From assembly GCF_036785885.1 (NCBI RefSeq), contig NC_092322.1, positions 14,220,466 to 14,284,465 of the forward strand: a stretch of DNA of 64,000 nt, read 5' to 3'. The stretch's first letter is position 1; every line of letters starts with the position of its first letter. Below are positions 35,821 to 47,414 of this stretch, one piece after another. This DNA is from Coffea arabica (taxonomy: Eukaryota; Streptophyta; Magnoliopsida; Gentianales; Rubiaceae). Position numbers and translations under genes: made by a program. Below the pieces are notes generated by a model, which searched no databases, had not been told where the DNA came from, and worked only from the letters and a program-made list of their open reading frames with translations.

Positions 35821-38800
35821 TAAATTTTGGTTTCGAGAAGTGGAGTCTATGTAGGACTTTTTTTTTAAAAAAAAAAAATTTTCTGATAGAGGAGAGGTAG
35901 AATTTAAAAAACGGGAAGATGACGGGACTAGACGTGAGATTTAAGGAGCGAAGACAGGATCAGAGAAGGAATAGAAAAAGAGGTGAGATTTAAGAGGCGC
36001 GAACGGAATAGAAGGATTAGAACTAAAAAATTCGCAGAATCTCAACTTCAACCGTTAGACTAAGGCCCGTTTCAGATATAAGACTAGGACCTCTTCGACC
36101 ACAGGTGTCACGCCCCAAATTCGGGTCCCTGAACTGGATTTGCAACGTCGCACGTGTATCTATGAGACTTCACTCCCATAAATACAAGACATCATAGTCA
36201 TAACTTACAAAATTTCACTAAAATTTAAAACTTACAAATAGTAATAAAATATAAACACTTCACTAAATTGCATCTTCACAATGCTTTTCTCTAGCTTCCT
36301 AGAATTTAAACATTTACTTATTTACCTCTTTTACTTATCTTCTAAACGTACACGAATTGGCTTTCTTGATCTGCAAGAAAAATAAAGAGACGTGGGTTGA
36401 GCGACGTACGCCCAGTATATAGTACTTACTCCCCTGTCGGATCATGTAGCTATACACATATTATATATATTTGCAAATTTGATCACACCATATCACATGT
36501 ATAAATCAATTAAAAACATTTGTCATCACATTTCAAATATTATATAAATATATTTCATTGAAGACGAGTTGCATGCACATAAGTGGCTTCCATCCGACGT
36601 GAAACTTAGTCCTGTAGGTTCTAGAAGTGACTCCAGCCGAATGTGGCATGAAAACACATATAACGTGACATGATCATATTTATTGAATATACTTGCAAAT
36701 CATAAAACATATCAATCTAGAACTTTCAGGACTAAGTGCATGTAATTGTTTATGAGCTATGACATGATTTTACATGTACTTGTTTATGAGCTATGTTATT
36801 TATTTATTTATCTACTTATTTATTTAATTAATCATTTAACTTTTTTATATATTTATTTACGTTTGTAGAAATTGCCTGCATTAGATTGGGTTGGATTTGA
36901 ATTTGGAGTTTGATCTAGAGTTAACCCCTAGTAGTTCTCAGTCAGCAGTTCTAGCCCTAGTAGTGCTGCTTTGTCTCTGTAGTCAACATGGCAATTTTTG
37001 ATGTTTATCGGTGTAGTATTTAGTTTCTTTTCTAGTGCTTGAATTCTTATAGTTTTTTAGTTTTGCAGTCTTATGGATTTTTACATTGAAAGTAGGAAGC
37101 AAGATAATCTCATCAAATTCTATTGTCTTCTCTTAAATATTCATTGTCCATCGATTTTCTTTTACTGTAATTTCTTTTGCTTTTAATTTTCTTCTATGCC
37201 TGACAGTTGGTTCTCAAATTTTATCATATCTACTCGACCAAGAAACTACTTTTTCGTTGTTTCTGATTTGATTAGTTCTCTGCATTCCTGCTGAGGATTC
37301 ATGTCTGAATAGATACCATATATGGCCTTCAATAGCCTGATGGATGATACACAACTTTGGAGAACAATATATTATTGGGTCCTAGAAAGAGTTGTTAGGC
37401 ATAGGAATTTTTTTCTTGCTAAATTACCAAAAAACAAAAAAAAAATGAAGGAATTGTTTCTTGATTTAAAAAAGAAGTGTTTCTTTTTTTCCTTGAGTTT
37501 TTTTTTTTGGCATGTTTGGTGTTTGTTTAACATTTAGAACATTAGTTCAACTAAACGTTAGGAATCTACATGATATTTTGATTTTTATGTTGCTTGCAGT
37601 CAATAAACGGGATATGAATCTGCTGATTTACATTGCAGTCCCTCAATTCAAGATCTGGTCAAAGTCAAGAAGAAAAGAATAACAATACAACTAATGCTAA
37701 ATAATGATTAGATGAAAATCTCAGTTTAATAGATAAAAACAGTCCTATTTCGACACATAATATGTGACGATTTTTAGAGTTCTCTCTGCCTACCTTTCAT
37801 AAATAAATTACTGACAGTTGGAGATAGGAAAGGCGTAGAGAAGGATGGAACGATAAAAAACAAAAAGAATACCATCAATTCAATTACAATGTTATGCTAA
37901 TGTTTCACATAAATTTTTCTACAACCTTGTACTCAAAATGGATCAAATGTTGTGTGCATACCTATTTTACTTTGAGTGCATATCTCCCTCCTCTACAGGA
38001 TCACAAGTTTTGTTGATGCTAGAAATTGGCTCGATGTCGTTTTACTTTTTTCTTGTTTGAGTTCAACCTGTGACAGGCAAGTCTTATTTCTTAGGGAAAG
38101 TTTCAAAAGTTAAGTTATTAAACTTTTTAGAGAGATAAAATTATGAGAATTAGCTTTCCAACCCTAAAAAAAAAAAAAATTTAGTATGTATATAAAAGTT
38201 GACTTCATTCTCCTATCATGACCTCAGATAGACCTTGGACCTTAATGGATTTTTGTACAGCTGGTGCCACTGTCCCTTGTGACCTGAAGTCTAACTTTAC
38301 ACTAGGGCTTGAATGTTTGGGTCTAGGCCCGATACTTGGGCCTAGTATTTTTCAATTCTACTGCTATATATCCAAAAGAAGGCTGTGTTTTCTTCTCCCT
38401 TGTATGTTCCCAGTTGGTGTAGGAACCTTGAAATGCAATTTAGTCAAGTCAACCGAACTGATGGAGAAATAAATTCACAAACCTTTTGAATGTTTACGAG
38501 AATTTCATATAGCTCCCCTTTATGTTTTCAAAATTGCACTTATTTCTCTTATCTTGATGTTTGTTAAACAATTTATTACATCCCCATGGTAGAGAAATAT
38601 CAGACAACATAAACCCATGAGTGCGACTTTTTTCTTTTCTCTTCTTGCTTTACTTTTATTGTTTTTATTTCCCGGTTACCATTTACAAATTTATCGTCCC
38701 GATTTTTGCTTCATTTTTATGTTGCTATAATGAATAAGATAACGGTTACTTGTTGCATATGAAATCCATTTGCGTGTCTCTTATTCCTTTTTTTTTTTTT

Positions 38801-39356
38801 TTGTCTTCCTTTTTTTTTTTTTTTTTTTGTCAATCATCACTTTATCTATAGTATCCTACATTATTCTAATCTAAGGAGAGATTCAACTGGGGTCTAAGGG
38901 ATCGGTAGAGACTGAACCACCACTGTATCAGACAGGTGTACTATGCACCTATCTGAATTTTTTAAGAAACCACTTAATATGACAATTTGAACCCTTGCCT
39001 CCCATTCCACCAAACTTTTAATAGTTTAGTGGTGGCCATTAGTCCAAAGGCCGGTGGTTATTTGCATGTCCCTTCGGTTTAACAAAGTTTGTACATCCTT
39101 CGGTATCATAAATGCAAGAAATGGAAATTTTATAAATCCGAGAGGGACATGCTAAGAAATTAGGTGTCAAGTTTCACAAGAGGGCAACGCACGCCATTAA
39201 AAAATCTACTCCAAATTTATTTGCAAGATACGGTCAATTTGGTCGACTATCAACAATTTAAGAAACCATTAATAACAAATATTGACAGTTTAACAAGTAG
39301 TTAACACTGATTACTTAAGCTGATAGTGATAACCACACAACTTATTGGACCGGGGC

Positions 39357-39750
39357 TAGGGTGCAAACGAATCGGCTCGCGGGTGGCTCGATCTGGTCGA
39401 GTCAAAATCGAGCTCGAGCACGAGCTCAAAACATTAAGCTCGTTAGCTCGCGAGCCTCGAATATATATATATATATTTTTTTATTTTTATTTTAATAGTA
39501 AAATTACATAAATATCTTTAATATTTTATTATTTATTAAGAAAAATATTATTTTATTTATTTTTAAAAAAATATAAAATAATTATTTTTATTTTTTTCGA
39601 GCTCGAACTCGAACTCGAACTCGAATCGAGTCGAGCTTGAGCTCAAACTTAAAAATTGCCAGCTCGTCGAGCTCGAGCTCGATGAAATTAAGTCAAGATT
39701 CGACTTGATAAGGCCAAAACTCGGCTCGGCTCGACTCGTTTGCAGCCCTA
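39357..39750. mobile_element. hAT-like element in array copy 3 (394 bp, best TSD)
   Basis: Starts TAGGGTGCAAACGAATCGG and ends CTCGTTTGCAGCCCTA. Flanks ACCGGGGC (39349-39356) and ATCGGGGC (39751-39758) match at seven of eight positions. The TA run is much shorter than in copies 1 and 2. Confidence 0.85.
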
Positions 39751-39907
39751 ATCGGGGCAAGACCAATAAAAGAGGTGAGAATGGAAGCATCTAAAACTGA
39801 AATTTAAAGTTGTGTTTTAGCATCGTATACTAGTAGTATTTACCCTCATTTAGGCACATAAAAACTTTTTAAACTACATTATGCTAATTGTACATCCAAT
39901 GTAAAAA

Positions 39908-39944
<37 letters not shown>

Positions 39945-39948
<4 letters not shown>

Positions 39949-40291
39949 ATGGCTGAGTTGACTATAAGTCAACGGCTTATCAGCCTAGCAATCTACTAAT
40001 AAATACCGACCTTTTCCCATGCTGGTAGAAGTTACCAGGAAAATGGCAGCTGAATAGATTGACCGGTTCAGTCACGGTGCATGGTCCAATTGTATGGCTG
40101 AGTTGACTATAAGTCAACGGCTTATCAGCCTGGCAATCTACTAAATAAATACCGACCTTTTCCCATGCTGGCAGAAGCTACCAGGAAATGGCAGCTGAAT
40201 AGATTGACAGGCTTGGTCACGGAGCATGGTCCAATTGCATGGCTGAGTTGACTGTAAGTCAACAGCTTACCAGCCTAGCACGGTCCAATTG
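39945..40291. repeat. 145-146-bp minisatellite, copy 3 (2 full units + 1 partial)
   Basis: One full unit fewer than copies 1 and 2. Three GTTGACT-AGTCAAC palindromes. Shares with copy 4 the variant ATGCTGGCAGAAGCTACC. Confidence 0.9.
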
Positions 40292-41405
40292 TAAATTTTG
40301 GTTTCGAGAAGTGGAGTCTATGTAGGGCTTTTTTTTTTAAAAAAAAAATTTTCTGATAGAGGAGAGGTAGAATTTAAAAAAGGGGAAGATGACGGGACTA
40401 GACCTGAGATTTAAGGAGCGAAGACAGGATTAGAGAAGGAATAGAAAGAGAGGTGAAATTTAAGAGGCGCGAACGGAATAGAAGGATTAGATCTAAAAAA
40501 TTCGCAGAATTTTAACTTCAACCGTTAGACTAAGGCCCGTTTCAGTTATTAGACTAGGACCTCTTCGACCACAGGTGTCACGCCCCAAATTCGGGTCCCT
40601 GAACAGGATTTGCAACGTGGCACGCGTATCTATGAGACTTCACTCCCATAAATACAAGACATCATAGTCATAACTTACAAAATTTCACTAAAATTTAAAA
40701 CTTACAAATAGTATTAAAATATAAACACTTCACTAAATTGCATCTTCACAATGCTTTACTCTAGCTTCCTAGAATTTAAACATTTACTTATTTACCTCTT
40801 TTACTTATCTTCTAAACGTACACGAATTGGCTTTCTTGATCTGCAAGAAAAATAAAGAGACATGGGTTGAGCGACGTACGCCCAGTATATAGTACTTACT
40901 CCCCTGTCGGATCATGTAGCTATACACATATTATATATATTTACAAATTTGATCACACCATATCACATGTATAAATCAATTAAAAACATTTGTCATCACA
41001 TTTCAAATATTATATAAATATATTTCATTGAAGACGAGTTGCATGCACATAAGTGGCTTCCATCCGACGTGAAACTTAGTCCTGTAGGTTCTAGAAGTGA
41101 CTCCAGCCGAATGTGGCATGAAAACACATATAACGTGACATGATCATATTTATTGAATATACTTGCAAATCATAAAACATATCAATCTAGAACTTGCAGG
41201 ACTAAGTGCATGTAATTGTTTATGAGCTATGACATGATTTTACGTGTACTTGTTTATGAGCTATGATATTTATTTATTTATCTACTTATTTATTTAATTA
41301 ATCATTTAACTTTTTTATATATTTATTCACGTTTGTAGAATTTGCCTGCATTAGATTGGGTTGGATTTGAATTTGGAGTTTGATCTAGAGTTAAACCCTA
41401 GTAGT

Positions 41406-44400
41406 TCTCAGTCAGCAGTTCTAGCCCTAGTAGTGCTGCTTTGTCTCTGTAGTCAACACGGCAATTTTTGATGTTTATCGGTGTAGTATTTAGTTTCTTT
41501 TCTAGTGCTTGAATTCTTATAGTTTTTTAGTTTTGCAGTCTTATGGATTTTTACATTGAAAGTAGGAAGCAAGATAATCTCATCAAATTCTATTGTCTTC
41601 TCTTAAATATTCATTGTCCATCGATTTTCTTTTACTGTAATTTCTTTTGCTTTTAATTTTCTTCTATGCCTGACAGTTGGTTCTCAAATTTTATCATATC
41701 TACTCGACCAAGAAACTACTTTTTCGTTGTTTCTGATTTGATTAGTTCTCTGCATTCCTGCTGAGGATTCATGTCTGAATAGATACCATATATGGCCTTC
41801 AATAGCCTGATGGATGATACACAACTTTGGAGAACAATATATTTTTGGGTCCTAGAAAGAGTTGTTAGGCATAGGAATTTTTTTCTTGCTAAATTACCAA
41901 AAAACAAAAAAAAAATAAAGGAATTGTTTCTTGATTTAAAAAAGAAGTGTTTCTTTTTTTCCTTGAGTTTTTTTTTTGGCATGTTTGGTGTTTGTTTAAC
42001 ATTTAGAACATTAGTTCAACTAAACGTTAGGAATCTACATGATATTTTGATTTTTATGTTGCTTGCAGTCAATAAACGGGATATGAATCTGCTGATTTAC
42101 ATTGCAGTCCCTCAATTCAAGATCTGGTCAAAGTCAAGAAGAAAAGAATAACAATACAACTAATGCTAAATAATGATTAGATGAAAATCTCAGTTTAATA
42201 GATAAAAACAGTCCTATTTCGACACATAATATGTGACGATTTTTAGAGTTCTCTCTGCCTACCTTTCATAAATAAGTTACTGACAGTTGGAGATAGGAAG
42301 GGCGTGGAGAGGGATGGAACGATAAAAAACAAAAAGAATACCATCAATTCAATTACAATGTTATGCTAATGTTTCACATAAATTTTTCTACAACCTTGTA
42401 CTCAAAATGGATCAAATGTTGTGTGCATACCTATTTTACTTTGAGTGCATAGCTCCCTCCTCTAAAGGATCACAAGTTTTGTTGATGCTAGAAATTGGCT
42501 CGATGTAGTTTTACTTTTTTCTTGTTTGAGTTCAACCTGTGACAGGCAAGTCTTATTTCTTAGGGAAAGTTTCAAAAGTTAAGTTATTAAACTTTTTAGA
42601 GAGATAAAATTATGAGAATTAGCTTTCCAACCCTCTAAAAAAAAAATTTAGTATGTATAGAAAAGTTGACTTCATCCTCCTATCATGACCTCAGATAGAC
42701 CTTGGACCTTAATGGATTTTTGTACACCTGGTGCCTCTCTCCCTTCTGAGCTGAAGTCAAACTTTACACCAGGGCTTGAATGTTTCGGTCTAGGCCCGAT
42801 ACTTGGGCCTAGTATTTGTCAATTCTACTGCTACATATCCAAAAGAAGGCTGTGTTTTCTTCTTCCTTCCTTGTATGTTCCTGGTTGGTGTAGGAACCTT
42901 AAAATCCAATTTAGTCAAGTCAACGGAATTGACGGTAGGAATAAATTCACAAACCTTTTGAATGTTTATGAGAATTTCATATAGCTCCCCTTTATGTTTT
43001 CAAAATTGCACTTATTTCTCTTATCTTGATGTTTGTTAAACAATTTATTACATCCCCATGGTAGAGAAATATCAGACAACATAAACCCATGAGTGCGACT
43101 TTTTTCTTTTATCTTCTTGCTTTACTTTTATTGTTCTTATTTCCCGGTTACCATTTACAAATTTGTCGTCCCGATTTTTTGCTTCATTTTTATGTTGCTA
43201 TAATGAATAAGATAACGGTTACTTGTTGCATATGAAATCCATTTGCATGTCTCTTCTTCCTCTTTTTTTTTTTTTTTTATCAATCATCACTTTATCTATA
43301 GTATCCTGCATTATTCTGATCTAAGAGGGAGACCCAACCGAGTCTAAGGGATCGGTAGAGACTGAACCACCACCGAACCAGACAGGTATATTATGCGTCT
43401 ATCTGAATTTTTTAAGAAACCACTTAATATGACAATTTGAACCCTTGCCTCCCACTCCACCAAACTTTTAATAGTTTAGTGGTGGCCACTAGTCCAAAGG
43501 CTGGTGATTATTCGTATGTCCCTTTCGGTATAACAAAGTTTGTACATCCTTCGGTATCATAAATACAAGAAATGGAAATTTTATAAATCCGAGAGGGACA
43601 TGCTAAGAAATTAGGTGTCAAGTTTCACAAGAGGGCAATGCATGCCATTAAAAAATCTACTCCAAAATTATTTGCAAGATACGGTCAATTTGGTCGACTA
43701 TCAACAATTTAAGAAACCATTAATAACAAATATTGACAGTTTAACAAGTAGTTAACACTGATTGCTTAAGCTGATAGTGATAACCACACAACTTATTGGA
43801 CCGGGGCAAGACCAATGAAAGAGGTTAGAATGGACCCTGAAATTTAAAGTTGTGTTTTAGCATCGTATTCTAGTAGTATTTACCCTCATTTAGGCACCTA
43901 AAAACTTTTTAAACTACATTATGCTACATCAAATGTAAAAAAAAAAAAAAATGAAATATTGTATGGCTGAGTTGACTATAAGTCAACGGCTATCAGCCTA
44001 GCAATCTACTAAATAAATACCGACCCTTTCCCATGCTGGTAGAAGTTACCAGGAAAATGGCAGCTGAATAGATTGACCGGTTCGGTCACGGAGCATTGTC
44101 CAATTGTATGGCTGAGTTGACTATAAGTCAACGGCTTATCAGCCTAGCAATCTACTAAATAAATACCGACCTTTTCCCATGCTGGCAGAAGCTACCAGGA
44201 AATGGCAGCTGAATAGATTGACAGGCTTGGTCACGGAGCATGGTCCAATTGTATGGCTGAGTTGACTGTAAGTCAACCGCTTATCAGCCTAGCACGGTCC
44301 AACTGTAAATTTTGGTTTCGAGAAGTGGAGTCTATGTAGGACTTTTTTTTAAAAAAAATTTTTCTGATAGAGGAGAGGTAGAATTTAAAAACCGGGTAGG

Positions 44401-46111
44401 TGATGGGACTAGACGGGAGATTTAAAGAGCGAAGACAGGAACAGAGGAGGAATAGAAAGAGAAGTGAGATATAAGATGCGCGAAGGAAATAGAAGGATTA
44501 GAACTAAGAGGTTCTAATTCGCAGAATCTCAACTTCAACCATTAGATTAAGGCCCGCTTAAGACATTAGACTAAGACCTCTTCGACCACGGGTGTCACGC
44601 CTCCAATTTGAGTCTCTGAACTGGATTTGCAATGTGGCACGCCGTATCTACAAGACTTTACTCCCGTGAATGCAAAGTATCATAGTCATAACTTACAAAA
44701 TTTCACTAAAATTTAAAACTTAAAGTACTAATGAAATACATACACTTCACTAAATTGCATCTACACAGTGCTTTACTCTAGCTTCCTAGAATTTAAACAT
44801 TTACTTATTTACCTCTTTTACTCATCTTCTAAACGTACACGAATTGGCATTCTTGATTTGCAAGAAAAATAAAGAGACGGGGGTTGAGTGACGTACGCCC
44901 AGTAGATAGTACTTACTCCCCTGTCGGATCATGTAGCTATACACATATTATATACATTTGCAAATTTGATTACACCATATCACATGTATACATGAATTAA
45001 AAACATTTGTCATCACATTTCAAATATTATATAAATATATTTCATTGAAGGCGAGTTGCATGCACATAAGTGGCCTCCTTCCGACATGGCACTTAGTCCT
45101 GCAGGTTCTAGAAGTGGCTCAAGCCGAATGTGGCATGAAAACACATATAACATGACATGATCGTATTTATTGAATATACTTGCAAATCATAAAACATATC
45201 AATCATGTCATCTCATTTCATAAACATGGCTCATAAAGAAGTACATGTAATATCCGACTTCTGAATATTCAACCTAGAGATTGAATCTCTTTTAGGAGGG
45301 TGATTAAAAGGTTTCATGATTATCCCTTGATCACATAACATAATATAAGTCAATCGGTTAGACTTTATGCCGACTCTCATGACTAACATAATATAACATA
45401 TTAGGACTATAACCCCTACTGTTTATTTCATGACCATTAGAGATTTTCGTAACATAAAATCATTTCACACGTCACATGTACATTTCTTTCGTTTCATAAA
45501 AATATGCCACTCATTTCATAAAATATTGCATAGCAAAATATTTCAAATATTTGTAATTTCATGCTTGCAAAACATTTGAAATAGGCATGCATAATCCATT
45601 TCTTTCGATATCAAAATAAAGCTCTTACTTGAAACATATTCATATTTAGTATTTTGAAAATACAGAGGGGTAAACACCACCTACCTCAATCTACTCGATT
45701 GAAGAGATTCTTAACGTGTTTGTGAACTCGCTCCAAACCTATAACCGTTGACATACACATCCTAATTAGTTCATATGTCTTGTTCTTAAAGTGCTTAATT
45801 CTATGTTAAATAACCCCCCAAAAATATGTTTGGATTGTGTCTAAACTGTACTCATATAGTTTCCCAAAATAAAAGATTTTTCGCTTTGAAATGTTTGCTA
45901 ATTTAGAGAGTTTCCCATTTTCGAGCGTGTCCCCATTTTAGAAAGTCTCTTAATTTGATTGTTCTTAAAGTATATGTTATTTATTTATTTATCTACTTAA
46001 TTAATTAATTAATTAATTAATTAACTTATTTATATTTATTTACGTTCATAGAAATGGCCTGCATTAGATTGGGTCGAATTTGAATTTGGAGTTTGATCTA
46101 GAGTTAAACCC
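41406..46111 (+). repeat. Tandem array copy 4 (about 4.7 kb), most diverged
   Basis: Homologous to the other copies but with more substitutions. It has an empty site for the hAT-like insertion (single ACCGGGGC at 43800-43807). It also has a segment of about 770 bp (about 45201-45970) that is replaced in copies 1-3 by about 95 bp. It ends at GAGTTAAACCC near 46111, after which similarity stops. Confidence 0.9.
43959..44304. repeat. 145-146-bp minisatellite, copy 4 (2 full units + 1 partial)
   Basis: Three palindromes GTTGACTATAAGTCAAC (twice) and GTTGACTGTAAGTCAAC (once). Confidence 0.9.
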
Positions 46112-47414
46112 ACTAATGAAAAAGCTTTGTTTATTTTTATATTTGGATTAACAATTTTTACTTTTGTTATTAAAAGAGTTCTTGGATTCATTTAGGTCAA
46201 AAGGAACCTTTATAATAAGGTTGACTTTATTAAAAAAACATACTAGGTTTGATCAAATTATACTTATTATAATTGTGTCATTTTTAAAACAACTTATTTT
46301 CAGTTTAAGAAAAAATGTTATTTAATCTGCAACTGGTCCAACTCCAAAACTTTTGAGGCACAATGGAATTTTTTTTCCCAAACTCTAGTTTAAGTTTCCA
46401 TGTCTGGATTCTATGTACTCCAGCCACGAAACATTATGGAATTATCAGGCTATGTCTCTAAATTCATACAAGAAAAGCTAGCGGTACTCCTCTGTATCTA
46501 TTCCTTATCTTCTCGGGTTCTTAGTTCAAGCAAGTCCAAGTTTAATAGTAGCAGTATCGGATTTAATAAGGAGAGCCCAGTGACTTGCCAATTCCGAAAT
46601 TTCAACAACTAAACCTATCAAAATTGATCAAACTTTTACTCTAATTCCATCAAAAAACTAACTCTCTCTCTTTCTGTTCTTTGACGTGAAAGGTGGAAAG
46701 TGATAAGAGTTCCAGAATTATAAATGTTACCGGACATTGTTTGAAAAGGAATTTTTCATCAAAAAAAAAAAAAATTCTTTATATTTTTCATGAACACATT
46801 TTTTAATCATCTTTTTATTTCACATATATCACATCACTCGCTCGATGACTTGTAGCATAACTGTTCCAATTTCCCACCGCTGAAGTTAACTTCCAATTTC
46901 CTTCTTTTTCTCCTATCATGTCTACGTGACAATCAGCATATATGGTGTCTGCCAAACGGAAAAAGAAAATAAAAAAAATAAAAAAGTAGAAATATGTTAG
47001 GGTGGTTAGTTATGTTATACAGATCGTGAGTTAAATATCCACTCCCACAATCCCTTGGTAGAACATTTAAGATAAAATCCCTGAGGAGATAAATGAAGTA
47101 GTCACACTACTAGTAAAATAATTAATAATATTAGTCGATTAAATATTTTTAAGCAGAGGGAAATATTGAAAATGTCGGGGTTTCACAACAGGACTATTAT
47201 TTTGGTGTATACGTACAATATTTTGTTGTACATGTACAAGTTTGGAATGAATTTTGTTGGTCTAAATCAAATATTGCAAGAAGTATAATAATTTGTGTAA
47301 CTTTATGGAAAATATTATAAGATGTACCAAAATTTCAATTAGATCATCTAGTCAACACTAAGACTTGAGGCGGCCTGACGGAGGGAGTCAACCCTCTTCT
47401 AGCGTCAAATAAAT
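46112..47414. other. Intergenic DNA upstream of the receptor kinase pair
   Basis: AT-rich, no gene recognised. Should contain the promoter of the first lectin receptor kinase; no specific element is supported. Confidence 0.55.

Larger units (their letters stand above)
32267..36935 (+). repeat. Tandem array copy 2 (4669 bp), recombinant
   Basis: Same organisation as copy 1. The first part carries copy-3/4 states (stop TAG after the gene-tail relic, TAGTTTCTTTTC, GAGACTGAACC at 34243). The second part carries copy-1 states (AAGGTGATAG at 34651, the copy-1 form of the hAT-like element, four palindromes). It carries only the last codons of the EAR-like gene, so no full frame. Confidence 0.95.
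36936..41405 (+). repeat. Tandem array copy 3 (4470 bp)
   Basis: The first half is almost identical to copy 2. The second half is distinct, with copy-4-like states (AAGCTGATAG at about 39318, only two full minisatellite units, ATGCTGGCAGAAGCTACCAG) but it contains the hAT-like element that copy 4 lacks. Confidence 0.95.
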
